Shown here in pieces: positions 23,310 through 36,234 of a stretch of DNA of 64,000 nt (positions within the stretch are counted from its first letter, which is position 1; each line of letters starts with the position of its first letter). The position numbers were made by a program, and so were the translations under genes. The stretch is from Epiperipatus broadwayi (Eukaryota > Onychophora > Udeonychophora > Euonychophora > Peripatidae). The notes beneath the pieces were generated by a model, which had not been told where the DNA came from, made no database searches, and saw only the letters and a program-made list of their open reading frames with translations. The stretch is taken from positions 2,701,825 through 2,765,824 of the forward strand of contig JAQFVV010000064.1 in NCBI GenBank assembly GCA_028023455.1. Reading direction: 5' to 3'.

Positions 23310-25380
23310 ACTCTTATGTTAGGTTTTTTGCTTAGTATGTCAATAGTGGTCTGACGGGTTTGCCATATGTTAATATAATCCACAGCACTTATTAAAATGA
23401 TAGCAAAATTTCTAAAGTACAGATTACTTTCTTTTTCTTTTCATAGAGAGATAATTCTAGTTATCAAATTACGTCAAAGAATGAAATAGAACAGATATTA
23501 TAAATCCCTGTTCAAAATCTGCACAAATTTAACTAAAAAACAAGAACATATTTAAAAATATAATTCATTTACTTAATGACATTAAGATTCTTATTTATTG
23601 TATAATGTTTAGCATGAATAAAAAAGCTAAGATTTATAAAAAAATATGTCTATCTTTTCTGGATTAAATGTTCTAACATTTATATATTTAACATAAATTT
23701 TCAATCTCCCCTCATTACGATCAACTGCACACAGCTATGAATATGAAGCCATGGAGCTTTGAAAACTTTAAGCGTAAATAAATATTAACAAATATAGCTT
23801 CTCTAAGAAGCGTAAAAGCGCATAATTTTTGGGAATAACCCAATTGCTAATCTTTTAATTCTAATTTATCTCTTTTACTCCAAATTCAAGTCTCAAAATC
23901 CTCCAATCTTTTGTTTTCTTTTTTTAAATTTATTTCAGATAAATCATTTAACATGTCACTTTTTTAAATTTTATTTTATTGGATTATGAAATAATAATTT
24001 GAGTAAAAAAATATTTAAACTTTTTACTTGAGTTGTATTTTATTCTTAATTCATTTATTTATGACATTATTCTTTTCTATGCAGTACACATATTTATGTA
24101 TGTACACATACATATGTTAAAATAAAAATTATCACAGGCAATAGATCTAAGTTATATAGTCCAGGTTCGTCCCTGTTCAACCAAGAGTCACATTGCAGTG
24201 ATGTTTCCGCTAGATCACATCTGCAATCTAACTGTGTAGCATCCCCCCCCCCCAAAGTAGCATTAATTACCCAGTTGATAGAAGATGCAATCAACTGAAA
24301 CAATGGTATAATATATTAAAGACTTTCAATGGCTTAAATGTAATTTTTCCATATATTAAAGATGGTAAAACATTAAGTTTAATATTTCTAAGCAGCCATT
24401 AATTAAAACAGATAGTCAAACTATAATTTAATCAATCAATTAATAAAATGACAGTTTAGCATAAAGCAAACAAATGTTATGTGTGGTTTAACTTGACTAT
24501 TTGTTTTAATTGTTGATTGCCTAGAAATATCCTAGTTGAAGGTTTTATCTAGTTTAATACATAAAAAATTCCCCATTATAATTTCAATATATATATAAAT
24601 TGAAGTGAATAATGTCATATTCATTTCAGTGTCAGCCATGTGGTATTCCACATGGTTGCAAGTGGGTTTACAGCTTTGTGAGAGATGCTAATAAATATAG
24701 CATTCTTAAATATTATTATATAAAATAGAACAAATGTTTTAAAGTAAAGTAGATAATAATTAAATTTTGTTATAAATTATTAAATGTCATATTGTAAATA
24801 ATATTAAGTAATATAATAGATTTATTAAAAAATATTTAAATTTAAGAGAAACTTTTAAATTATATAAATTATGTTAAATCTTTCTTTCTCTTATCAAATA
24901 ATATAAGGAATGTATTGCAATTCAGTTAAGAGATAAATGTTAAAATTTTTAAAAAAAGTTAAGACTTTTGATATGAGATTTTAAAATAAGAGTGAAAATC
25001 AAGTTATTTTATAATTAGTGTTTGCAAATTCAATCAATTAAATAATAAAGTCATATTAAAGTATTAAAACAAGATTATCAAAGCCTGTGAAAAACAAGAT
25101 CTAAGGTGTTAATAACAAGATCAAGGTATTCAAAAATAGTCAGCAGGCTGGATTTTTGTTTTAACCAAGCTACATTAAAGGCTGGATTATCATTTTATTC
25201 AAGCTACATTGAACCTCCATTATGCTGACTGAGTAAAACAAAGAAAAAACTGCTGAGTGCTGAAATCTATTCTGGATTATGACAGACCCAATCAAGCTAT
25301 ATATTCGAATGAATCTAATTAAAATGAAAAATTAATGATTAAACTTCAAATTTTAGAGAAAGGAGATGGTTAAAGAACAA
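23310..25380. other. AT-rich region without recognised gene
   Basis: It has a poly-C run at 24,244-24,253 and a small perfect dyad CCATGTGG-TATT-CCACATGG near 24,637-24,656. Nothing else is supported. Confidence 0.5.
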
Positions 25381-25391
25381 GATGGCAACTT

Positions 25392-25499
25392 GTCAAGCAT
25401 TGGTGGTCGAGAGGTCAGCACAGCTGCTTTACAAGTAGTTGTCCCAGGTTAGCGGGTTTACTTCCCAGCCAATGCTATGACATATGAAAAAAAATATAT
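25392..25499 (+). mobile_element. tRNA-derived minimal SINE, copy 3
   Basis: GTCAAGCATTGGTGGTCGAG begins the tRNA-like body. The anticodon loop is TTTACAA, the T arm is AGCGGGTTTACTTCCCAGCC, followed by AATGCTATGACATATGA and an A-rich tail. A perfect 10-bp target duplication ATGGCAACTT flanks it (25,382-25,391 and 25,500-25,509). Of the five copies this has the clearest boundaries and defines the unit at about 108 bp including tail. Confidence 0.92.
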
Positions 25500-25509
25500 A
25501 TGGCAACTT

Positions 25510-28500
25510 AAAAATGAAATCAATTAATACTTGGCTTTGTGGAAGAAATCAAATTTTGGTTGCATAAATTTTGCTTTGTAAGTTTTAAAAAACTGTTTAG
25601 ACTGTTATTCTAATGTACTAACCATTTAAGTTTTAATTTACTTTATATTTAATACTATATTTTATATTCTTGATTGTTTAAAAAGTTAGTTGTTTTAAAG
25701 CAATTGAAGTTGAAAAAAAAGAGAAATTCACTTCATCTCATATTTAGTACATATATGATATGATTTGTTAATATTAAAAAAGGTTTTCTTTAATTTGAAA
25801 TTGTCAGATAAATAATCAAAGTGTAATATTCAGTGTAAAACAAATGTGCATGCTTGTAAAACAACTAGAGTCCAAGTGAGAAAAAAACAAAAAAAAAAAA
25901 TATATGTAATATAATTAGTGGTATTTTAAGTTAAAGGCTTGCTTTAAAATTTGATTGAGTCCATTTATGTGTGAATTAAGTCTCTTTTTTTTATTGTTAT
26001 GAGTTAGATTTTATGTATCTTAGAACTTATTATATACATGCAATTATTGGATTACTGTTAAATGGTTTATTACACTACATCTATATGGTTTATTCATGGA
26101 TATGTTCTGTAAATTTGGGGTCAGATACAAAAGTCTACCTCAATTAATTAAAGAGTATTAATAGTAAATAGGAATCAGAATTTGTATTATTTTTAAACCA
26201 GGATTTGGACCTAAAGTGGTCACTCCCTAGAGTTATTATAAGAAAGATGTACTGGTTACAATTTTCTCATATGAGATATATGTGTGTGTGACTATGCTGT
26301 TAAGCTTATGATATAAATGTATTATAATTGTGAGGGTTGGCTATACATATAATTATAATCAAAGTATTTTAAAAGCCTGGTATTTACTCTATAGCAAATG
26401 GGTTTGTTCATATAAAAAAAAGTTCTATTATAAGATTTAATTGAAAGATTAAGGTTTTGAAATAAATCAAAATAAACCTGGACACTTTATAAACAATTAT
26501 TGTTTTTAGCTATGAATGTGAACTAAAAAAAAAAAAGATTGGAAAGAAAAATTATATTTGTCTGACAATTATAATATTTTGTAATGAATTATTGTTTTGT
26601 TATTGGTTTAAATAATGTGTTAACTTCTTTATATGTAATATTGTCTGTTCTGCATATTTATTCCATATCCATTTCATCGGGGGGGGGGGTAACTTATATT
26701 CTACAGGTTATAGCCTGATATTGCAAATAGTGGTGTATAGTAATCAATCACCATCATATTACAGAAAATGTTTTATAGCTTATTTACATATGTATGCATA
26801 AAAAATATGTGCTGTTTTATTTCCTGATGTTTAACGCCAGGTGGTGCCTGAGTCAATTAAGTAATTTAAGCATACATGGTCTGATCATTACAATATATTA
26901 TGTGTGTGTGTGTGTGTATTATACCAATACATAATACTAATTGGTATTTATTATCAACAAATATATCTAATTCATACAATTACCAACAATAGTACAATTT
27001 AAGTTACTATTTAGGTTGTCATGATATTTATTAATGTGTAAGAGGTGCAATAAAAATCAGGCTTTAATATACTTGTAACATATGTTTATCATCTTCCATA
27101 CTTAAATCATTTGAAATGAAATATTGAGACTGCTATATTAAAGTTTCACAAAGTCTTGATGAGCTGCCAATGAGCAGTGCTTTTTTAGCATGAGTTTACA
27201 TTGATTATTTCTTCATTCTTCATGATTTGTTCCTTATTATTAATAATAATTATAAAGGTCCTTTTTATATATAAATAATAATGATTTACAAAAGTAATCT
27301 GCAGCAAACAGAATTATTGTTATATGATTTGCTGTATAGATGTTTGAATAGAACAATTTTATTTGCCCATATAATATGATATACATTCAATGACATAACC
27401 GTTGTGAAGCAAACTACATTTAGGTCCTTGGATCTTAGAGACCTTTTTGTGATATATATATAAATATCATTCACTTAATAATAGCCAAAGCCTGAAAATC
27501 AATAGAATTTTTGCAATCTCTAGTTAAGTTAACCTCTATAAATAAAAGATGGCAGTTGCCTTGACTACAGATTGAGAACATCCTATTGGTTCATTAAGCT
27601 TTCTCTGTTTTTACATTAATTATATTTGGAAATCAGTTAACTAGTTGGTGATTTATGATTTATATATGTTCAAACAATTAAGATATATATTCTAATTATT
27701 GAAAAGGACCTTTTAAAAAATGTATAGGAACCTAATAATTGTAGCTGCATTACTGTTACATAATTAATAAAATATATTTATCCTTTTGTATTATTTAGGA
27801 TATATATATATATATTGGCTTTGAAATAGAATTTATTTAGACAATTTGATTTTTACCATTTTCTTTGCTCCCACTTATTTTGTCAAGTCAGTTATCTTTG
27901 CAATTTTATAGGAAACTGTAAATGGAAACATTAGACAAATAAAACTGATACATTAGAGTAAATGATAGAAATGTCAGAAGGATCAATTCACTGATTTAAA
28001 TCTTGAAGGGTCTAACATATGAAAAACTGGTGATCTTAGAAACAAATTGCAGTTAAGATATGTTGATTTAAAGTAGAATAAAAATATACTGAATAGCATG
28101 TCATGATATTCCAGGATTGATATATACTGTGATATTAAGTATTAAAATTCAGATAAAAATGTACAACCAATAAAATATCACATGATTCCTCCTTACACAT
28201 TGATGTTTTAGCAGCATACTATTTGTTCACCACAGCTATGCTGCCTACAAGTCTAAAATCCAAAACTCCTCATTGATAAAAGCCATATGCTTGAAACTAA
28301 TCAGAAAATATTGCAGAGAACAGCATTGGTTAATGGTTTATTAAGCACTACCATTTGGAAACCATTTGGTACTAAAGTTTCACTAAATGGTATAGCTGCA
28401 ACGAATGAAGAAAGAATAAAAATATAGAAAGAAATGATTTTATTCCCACATGCAGTGCTGCTGCTGAAAATGAGTGCTAAAGTTAATTTTGATTCATCAA

Positions 28501-28795
28501 ATCGGTGGAATATAATTATTTATAATTATAAATTAAAGTTGCATTGGAGTGGTGTTATTTGCAAAAAGGAAGTTAATGGTAGTAGACTTGTTTTGAGTGA
28601 TAAAGATCTCCATAATACTAAAATGATCCATTTGTTGTTTTGAAAGAGTTATTAATTATAATTTAAAAGCAATGATAGATATATTTGTTAATGTTGTGTC
28701 CCACTCACATACAGGTAAAACATATATGAGGAAAGAATATTAGATTTAACCATCAGCTATGATTATTTATTAACATTAAATTGCAAAAATGTGAA
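25510..28795. other. AT-rich region without recognised gene
   Basis: It contains a (TG)n tract at 26,901-26,918, a G run at 26,680-26,689 and several poly-A/T runs. The 28,434-28,643 (+) ORF has no recognisable motif; it might be an N-terminal remnant of the following Penelope-like fragment, but I cannot show it. Confidence 0.45.
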
Positions 28796-28799
28796 TGTA

Positions 28800-29238
28800 T
28801 AACTCAAACCGATTGATTTTGGAGGTTGATATTATCATAAAGCATTTCAATTGGTGGTAAAATGGTTACAAAAGATAGTGGACCTTTGGTTAATTTAAGT
28901 CTATTTTTGAGTTTCTACAAGTATTAGGTTGTATTAAAGCAATTGATAATTCTATTATTGCATCAATGTATGTGAAATGTATGGATCAATATGATGTTTG
29001 TAGTCTATTGTTGAGATAGGATGTAAATAAACATAAATCAAAATTTATTATTGACTATTCGAATGGATTGATTAGGATGTAATGCAAGAAGCTATTCAAA
29101 CAAATTCTTTCAAATAAAAAGGGTTGGCCAATGGGCTTAGCAGTGCAGTTTGTTGGCATTAAAGATTGTATTGTACAACCAATGTTAGACAAAAATTGTG
29201 ATGTTATTTTAAGAGATACATTGACAATATGTTTATAT
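28800..29238 (+). pseudogene. Penelope-like RT remnant, truncated by an LTR
   Basis: With frame changes, four blocks match the Penelope-like element at 38 kb in the same order: PIDFGG-YYHKAF at about 28,810 (versus IDFGGVFYYE), INVCEMYGSI near 28,965 (versus FDVNEMYVSI, motif A region), NKKGWPMGLAVQF at about 29,117-29,155 (versus SNGCPMGLPTV, motif B), and KRYIDNMFI at about 29,210-29,237 (versus NRYVDDVFV, catalytic motif C with the second Asp changed to Asn). Multiple stops show it is dead. The copy ends exactly at the LTR start. Confidence 0.72.
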
Positions 29239-30390
29239 TGTAACAGTCAGATTTGTACACTCATGCAACAAAATTCAGAGCCCAAGCAAAATATACCAAA
29301 GCTGACTGGAGTGAGGTGGTTGAGACCTCTAATCCGACCAAACTCCAACTCATCTGCTGGTACTTCAAATTTAACACCTTATGAGTGACATTCCTGAGGC
29401 TACACTCAGTCCTCATTTAACCGCGAGCCGACATAGAACAGGAAGAAACACGAGACTTAAGGTCGTTACTAACCTAACTAAATAAGTGATATATAACACT
29501 TAACACTCTATTAATCTTAACTACCAGACATACACATACAGCATATAAACTCATTAAGAAATTGGAGTAATGAACTGTGACATTTAATAATATACTGTGG
29601 ATTGGATAAAATACTATGGATTGGATAAGATACTGTGGTTTGGTTTGATCTAGAGTCTGAGCAAGAAAGATATACAACAGTTTATATTTAAAAGGATTTA
29701 TTAAAACAATAACAAATGATCTAACACAAAATATCATAATGGCAGGGATTGTATAATCTTCACAAGGTATTCAATACAGGCAAGCATGTTACAATAGTTG
29801 GAACTGTTATCAAGTACATCTGTTCCCTTTTAAACATATTACAATACATGGGTGTGTGAGTTATAGAGGTCATGCCTAATTATTTAATATGCTCCTCTTA
29901 TGAATTTGACTTGCTTAAGTTAGAAGTTGATACTTTAGTAGAGATGATGATGAGTACAGCCAGTTTTAATGGCTGTTATATATACTAATAAAATGAGCAA
30001 CTAAATAAACCCAGAATCATGCAGATTCAACCTGATAACCCAGATTCAAACTCCAGTCTAAAGCTGAATGATTAATTACTATGGGAAAAAGAACTGGTTA
30101 CCATTAGGTCCACATATATGTGCTATGGCGCTATATAAAATATTAAAGAAATAAACTTGCAGTGCGAGTGTGTGATTCTTCAAGAGCTTCAGCATCAAAT
30201 GCTCGGTTTGCTCTGAGACCGACGGTTTGCTGCTATTGATATATGAACATAAAGTTCAGGAAGTCGGATTGGCTTTAGGAAAAATCTGGGTCCGCACGCC
30301 CCCAGTTCTAATGAAGATAGCCATAACCCGAACTAAATAAAGGGGCGGTTTGTTACCGTGAACCCTTGTCAGAGGCAGCAAAACGTAACA
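29239..30390 (-). mobile_element. probable solo LTR inserted in the Penelope remnant
   Basis: The plus orientation begins TGTAACAGTCAG and ends AAACGTAACA, i.e. on the minus strand TGTTACG...TGTTACA, typical gypsy-like LTR ends. The flanks TATAT (29,234-29,238) and CATAT (30,391-30,395) match at 4 of 5, a candidate target duplication. Its composition is GC-richer than its surroundings (30,180-30,390). No internal coding region or second LTR is present. The minus strand contains AATAAA-type signals near 29,700. Boundaries are good; superfamily is inferred from ends only. Confidence 0.68.
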
Positions 30391-30395
30391 CATAT

Positions 30396-31810
30396 AAGTG
30401 TACTATATAAAAACACACCCACAATGCACGCAATATATATATATAAAGCAATAAGTATGCATATAATTAATTGCGCCTAAAACAGATAGCTTTTATCTGT
30501 CAAGCTAATTCAAAACAGTTCTTAAAATTAGCATTATAAGTATGCTAATAAAATGGGCTTAAACTATATAAAAATAATCTAGTTAAGATCCTGAATCTGC
30601 ATATAAATATTCTTAATTAAGGAGGGAAAGTATATTCGATGGGACTTAATACAAACATTAGCAAATATACTTTATCATCTCTAGACAATATATATATCCC
30701 CTTCCAACTAATAGATATCAAAGGTTATAATATAAGATCGGTTAAGCAAACCTTGAAAAAATACGATTTTACAATATATATATAACTATGATAATAACGA
30801 GTGGTTAGCGCATTCGTTTATTACCCATATTATAATTTCGAAACAATGATTTAATAAAATAAACAATGCTTTTAAAATGTCTAAGTGAAGATCACAATTA
30901 TCTCCTTTATAAATTACTTACTTAGTTTCATTGCCTCGAAATCTGAGCATATTATCACATATTAAACATAACAAAATGCATTTAAACAAAATATTAAAAT
31001 TACTGAAATTAGGCAAGACCGTTAGTTTGTAGGAATTGAAGAGAATAAATTTCGGACATTTAATAAGTATAAAAAATATGAAATCTTTTAATTCATAAAA
31101 GATTTCAGCAGTTTATAAAATTAAAGTAAGTGATCTTTTTTTCTTTTACATTATATATAAAGTTACACAGATTGATAGTTTCTTTTTAGAAGAGGGTAAA
31201 AATTAAAGAGTTTTTTTTATAATTTAGATAGAACGTTCTTTTTAAAGTGTTATAAGAATTTATAGATTAAAGTTCATACTGCAGTTTTTTTTAAAATTAT
31301 TACCATCTCTCTGCCTCCTTGATTGGACTTGAAGCGTATATCAATGATAGTGGCGGCAATAGGGTGTCTGACAGCATCATAATCTTCAGTGGCCTTTCAG
31401 ATAGGTTAAATTTCTTCATATTCTCCATGCACCATCTGGCTCAAGAGCCAGTAAATATATTATTTTACTCGATCATTTTGGATTCTGGTCTCCACAATAA
31501 TTTACAGGAAAGCAAGCTAAAGAATAATAATTAACCTAAAAAAAATCTGCAATATTTATATTCCCTAGATCAAAAGCCAGCGACTATCTATTTTAAAACA
31601 CAATTCAAACTTCCTCCAAGTTTTACAGCCTTCGGTCTCTTTTGATTCTTATCTTTTTTTTATCTTGTTGCCCAAACTTTTACTGGTTTGATCTGGAAAA
31701 GAAATCCACTACAATCGTAATGAATCGATTGCAATGAATTTGTAATGAGCTCCAGGACAATGTCAATACCCTAGGGACCATCTGATCCCACCTGCGAATT
31801 ATTCTAAATA
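30396..31810. other. AT-rich region without recognised gene
   Basis: The stretch 31,310-31,520 is of more balanced composition but shows no recognisable protein on either strand. No resumption of the Penelope RT could be seen to the right of the LTR. Confidence 0.45.
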
Positions 31811-31910
31811 GCTTTATTACCAATCTGTGAATTTCGCATGTAATTGATAATTCCATTATTCTAAACCTTTTATTACCAATCTGTGAATTTCGCATGTGAT
31901 TTATAATCTA
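31811..31910 (+). repeat. short tandem duplication, period about 58 bp
   Basis: TTATTACCAATCTGTGAATT followed by TCGCATGTRATT occurs at about 31,813 and again at about 31,870. Confidence 0.75.
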
Positions 31911-32078
31911 TCTAAACCAAGCCTGTTAAAGAATATTTGGCCACATTTTCTAAACAAAATAACCCTTATACAATATATTATTTATATAAATGCTGCAATA
32001 TATCTATACAAAAATTAATATCATTATCATTTACAGGTGCTTGTATGTGTGACAATAAACATAAAATTGTTTGAATAC

Positions 32079-32200
32079 ATATAAAACTGTGATTACATAT
32101 ATAACTGTGTAAATGAATATATCGCTGTGTGGATATATATACAACTGTATAAACATATACAGCTGTGTAAAGGCATATACCACTGTGTGGATACCTACAC
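32079..32200 (+). repeat. 20-bp minisatellite, six units
   Basis: Six consecutive units of exactly 20 bp follow the pattern (C/T)ATATA-(N)3-CTGTGT-(N)5-6. The conserved ACTGTGT core recurs every 20 bases. Confidence 0.85.
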
Positions 32201-32769
32201 ACTTGTACTAAAGAGTGTTCAAAACCAGCATAGATGTGTCTATGGAGACATAAAGGTGAAACAGATAGAAGGACAGTAATATCTGTTTCAATATATGATC
32301 CAAGTTCATTAAGAGAAAGTATATTTAAATATCTGAATGAAAATTCAGATTTAGCTTAGATGATTGAGTATAAAAATCAGAAATGTTTATGATATTTAGA
32401 TGTACATGCTCTTAGAAATTTTAATTAATTTGATTACAAATGTTTTGCTAAACTTGTGAACATGAAGAAATGTATACACTCTTTAATTGTGCCTTTCTTT
32501 AAAATACATATTTCCAGAATTAAAATATTTTTGTACCATAATTTTGATTTTTGAAAATTTGAGGCAGATCGGAATAAATTTTCTTGTCTTATCTTTCTAA
32601 TTCAAATTCAAAATTATAAAGGATTATTTTAAAAAAAAATTAATATTGGATTTAAGTTGCCTTTGTCTTTAAATAGATTAATAAATAATACTAAAGATAA
32701 AACAAATCTGTCTGATAAATATAAGACTATGTATTCCATTGAGTAATAATGCCAAATTCACCACTTCCT

Positions 32770-33213
32770 TTAATAAATGTGTTTTACCAGTTCTTACTCA
32801 TGGATCTGAGACTTGGACACTTAATAGAAGAGCAATACAGAGAGTTCAGACCACTCAAAGAAGTATGGAGAAATGCATGTTGGGAGTAACAAGAAGAGAT
32901 CGAAAATGCAATATATGGGTAAGAGAACAAACAGGTGTTACTGACCTCATTGAAAAAATTAAAAGACTGAAGTGGAGTTGGGTTGGACATATTGCTAGAA
33001 GAGATGATAATAGATGGACAATTAAAATCTTAAACTGGATTCCAAGGGATTGTTAAAGATCCAGAAATAGGCCACATGTGAGATGGATGGATGAAATAAG
33101 AAAGTGTGCAGGGATAATGTGGAGGAGAGAAGCTGAAGATTGGAGAAGATGGATCAAACTTGGAGAGACTTTCATCCTGAAGTGGATTGATAATGGTTGA
33201 TGATGGTGATGAA
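32770..33213 (+). pseudogene. 5'-truncated RTE-like LINE, 3' end
   Basis: It encodes the RTE C-terminal region nearly unbroken from FNKCVLPVLTHGSETWTLNR through MLGVTRRDRK and GHIARRDDNRW. It then hits a stop at 33,054, followed by frame-shifted RWMDEI. The 3' tail GTTGATGATGGTGATGA resembles the 54-kb element's terminal (GAT)n. Similarity to that copy is high (well over 90 % by eye), so this is a relatively recent 5' truncation typical of LINE integration. Confidence 0.88.
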
Positions 33214-33544
33214 TATCTTATATAAGTGCAATGTATCCACTCTATTTTAATTTTTTTTAAATAAAAAAAAAACATTTTTTTACTTTTAAAAAATTAAAGT
33301 AAAAGTGTCTCTGAAAAAGGACAGTTGAAATGTAAGATTGTGCGTGCATACATGTAAAATAAATAGTTTTTTGCTAAAAAGTGTTTGAAGTAGAGTGGAT
33401 AAATTGTATTCCATTGGGTATGATGGATCTGACTGTGCAACCATTTGCTATGGTGAAATTAAGACCTGAAATAACATATTTGTTAGTATAAAAATATATA
33501 TATCTAATTCTCAATTTAGTTCTATTTTCTTTATCTTGAGTAAA

Positions 33545-33690
33545 ATTCTGGACATGATTGGTGTTCTCATGTAATTAACATTATAGGTCGTGAATCAAAT
33601 GGTAGGAAAAGAAAAATTAAGGAGTCTGGGTACATTGGTAATTCTAATGACACTTCAAATTCAGTAATGTGCAATTAAGACTGAGCTGGA
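33545..33690 (+). pseudogene. Penelope-like element 3' fragment
   Basis: A short reading GRESNGRKRKIKESGYIGN (about 33,586-33,642) matches the GIY-YIG domain C-terminus of the 38-kb Penelope-like element (ETERNNNKRKIKEAILI), with an upstream HDWCSHVINI corresponding to its FDFNHSNVKI. It is only about 50 residues, so moderate confidence. Confidence 0.5.
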
Positions 33691-33699
33691 ATTTTAGTC

Positions 33700-34362
33700 A
33701 TTATTATGGATCTGGTACGCTGGACTGCAAAGACACTCGGTCGTTAACATTTTAAAAGATAATTACTCTGTTTAACACAATGGCATATAGATCTTTTATT
33801 ACATATATAAATTATTTTGGCTTTATAAATCAGGAAAAAAGTAAACAAAAAAAGGGGATAATCAGTTAATAATGCTGAAGAATATTAATTGACAAACTAC
33901 TGTATTAATTGAAAAAAAAAAGAACAATACTAAAAAAAGAAGTTATAGATGAAATAAAAACTATAAACTCAAATAATTGAAGAAATAGCAATTGAAAGCT
34001 GAATACAGCTGTACTCATTAACATAATGCAAGCTATTTTTGTTATATATATATATATATAATGGGTTTTTCTATCTAGTTATCACATTTTAATAACATTC
34101 ATATGAGAGAATGCTTTATTTATATAGTAGACTTTATAACGACCTTTCCTCCCAAATTTTAACATTGCAATGGGTTGAAATCAATAGATAGAAAACACTG
34201 TTCTCAAAGATAAGAAAAACATTGAGAGAATTAGGATTTGAACTAATGTATGATTTGGGATATATTTTGTGTCAACTGCTACATCATCTAGTATAGAAAT
34301 AGTTTAATAGTGTGGATTATAAACAATTAGTTTAAAATATATACATATACATTAATTTTATT
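33700..34362. other. AT-rich region without recognised gene
   Basis: It contains an (AT)n tract at 34,041-34,060. Nothing else is supported. Confidence 0.5.
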
Positions 34363-34726
34363 AATAAGCTAATACACATGCGCTTTGCAGATGTCACTAT
34401 ATAAATGAATACTCCCACTTTTTGGGCAAATCTGAAGTGTTTGAAATGAAGAGCGTGAAGTTATTAATTGATCACTTTAAATTACTTTTTTACTAAGTAA
34501 ATGAATGACGTTAATGAAATTTCTAAAAAAGTAATTTAAAGTGATCAATTAATAACTTCACGCTCTTCATTTCAAACACTTCAGATTTGCCCATACATAT
34601 ACGGTTGGGGCGAAAATATAGGTGGATTCATTCTATATTTTCTTAAAGACTTTATCTCGTGTTTGAAAAAGTGGGAGTATTCATTTATATAGTGACATCT
34701 GCAAAGCGCATGTGTATTAGCTTATT
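34363..34726. mobile_element. foldback/MITE with a 73-bp extra block in one arm
   Basis: Left arm 34,363-34,491 (outer AATAAGCTAATACACATGCG, inner TTAATTGATCACTTTAAATT). The right arm carries the same sequences inverted, in two blocks: the inner block at 34,525-34,592 and the outer block at 34,666-34,726. The 73-bp block 34,593-34,665 has no partner in the left arm. Arm identity is close to perfect over about 130 bp, suggesting recent formation or gene-conversion-like homogenisation. No coding capacity. Confidence 0.9.
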
Positions 34727-34729
34727 GGC

Positions 34730-35865
34730 CTATTAATATTATAGATTATAAAAAAACATTGCGCTATATAAAAAAAAAAATGTCTTGTTTATATATTAAT
34801 TTTATAATATTTTTGAAAGAGATATGTTGTGTGTGCTGTTAAAATCGTCACAAATCAAATCATCATTTTAATAAACTTGCACATAATGTCCTCTATTGAT
34901 TTGATATCTAAACACAAAGATCACTTTGTTCTAATCTCCTTATATGAAAAAGTAATTAATTATTGATATTTTGGAAAGTTGGGAAATTTCTTTAAAAGCT
35001 CACAATTTTAGATTGTAATGTAGATTTTAAAAATAGCTGCTTTATTTGTAAGTTTATTGAAATGTTATTGAGAAAGTAGGACTTATGAAAGAATCTTGTA
35101 GTACATATATGAAAAATTATTTTTTGAGATATGTTTCTTCAATGTAAACAACAGTAATTAATGTTTATTTACATGGTAGTTACAATTAACATTTTTATTC
35201 CTACATAAACGTAAATCTAGATATCAAAAATACATTTAATTTAATAATTTCAAGTTAAACACGCAATTGTTGAAGTTTAGTTTATTAGTTGTATTAATAT
35301 CTAAATATTGAGAATTTCATCACTTCAAAAAATGATGCTTGTTATTTATTGTGATGTAAAAACATTAGTAATGAGATTTGACACCAGGGGTTTAGGAAAA
35401 ACACTGCAATAGAACATTTTTATCCTTAAGTAAAACTTACATTTTTCTAATCAATTTACAAATGTTAATGATTTTTTTAAATGTTTACTTACTGTTTTAT
35501 TGGATAGTGAATAAATGAAGCAATGAATATTGAGAAACTGGATACAATGATTTAATTGTACTGTATTGTATGTGGGGGGGGGGGGCTTAAGAATCAATAA
35601 TATTAGAATTTTTGTTTTCCACTTTTTTTTATCACTACATTTCTCCTTTCAATTGCGTCATATTGCAACTACCCATACATAAACTCAGACCATTCTCTCA
35701 TTATGCATGGATTTCAGAGGTATCAAGCACCCAAATTTCCATGCCCATTTCAGCAGATCAAAATTTTATATTTATTATTCATAATTTTTTTTTTTCTATT
35801 TAAATCTTGAAAATTCTTGAATCTGTCTTTTCTATTCCACTGAAAATCATTCCAGAATAAATAAC
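34730..35865. other. AT-rich region without recognised gene
   Basis: It has a G run at 35,574-35,585. The plus ORF at 35,612-35,803 is not recognisable. Confidence 0.5.
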
Positions 35866-36234
35866 TTTGAGAGCAATATAGAGACTTCAGACCATTCAAT
35901 GATGTATGGATAGATGCATGTTGGGAATAACAAAAAGAAATCAAAAATGGAATACATGGATGAGAGAACAACGAGTGTTATTGACATCATTGAAAGAATT
36001 AAGAGACTGAACAGGAAAGCTGGACATATTTCCAGAAGAGATCATAATAGATATGCAGTTGAAATCTTAAACTGGATTCCAAGAGATTGTAAAAGATCTA
36101 GAAAAACACCATATGTGAGATGGATGGATGAAATACAGAAGTTTGCTGGGGTGATAGGCTAAAGCTCTGAGAAGATGGATTGAACTTGGAGTGACATGAA
36201 CCGATAATGATTGAAAATGATGATGATGACGACA
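35866..36234 (+). pseudogene. 5'-truncated RTE-like LINE, older copy
   Basis: It aligns to the C-terminal part of the 54-kb element: ETSDHS-like start, then EIKNGIHG (from RDRKRNVWVRE), IERIKRLNRKAGHISRRDHN, VEILNWIPRDCKRSRKTP and VRWMDEIQKF. The 3' end is AATGATGATGATGACGA. It is clearly more diverged than the 32.8-kb copy, with small deletions. Confidence 0.82.

Noticed and set aside
33300-33350. Possible hammerhead relic (CTGAAAAAGGACAGTTGAAATG)-like segment
   Set aside because: Only core-like words are present, with the wrong core (CTGAAAA) and no stem I or III that I could pair.
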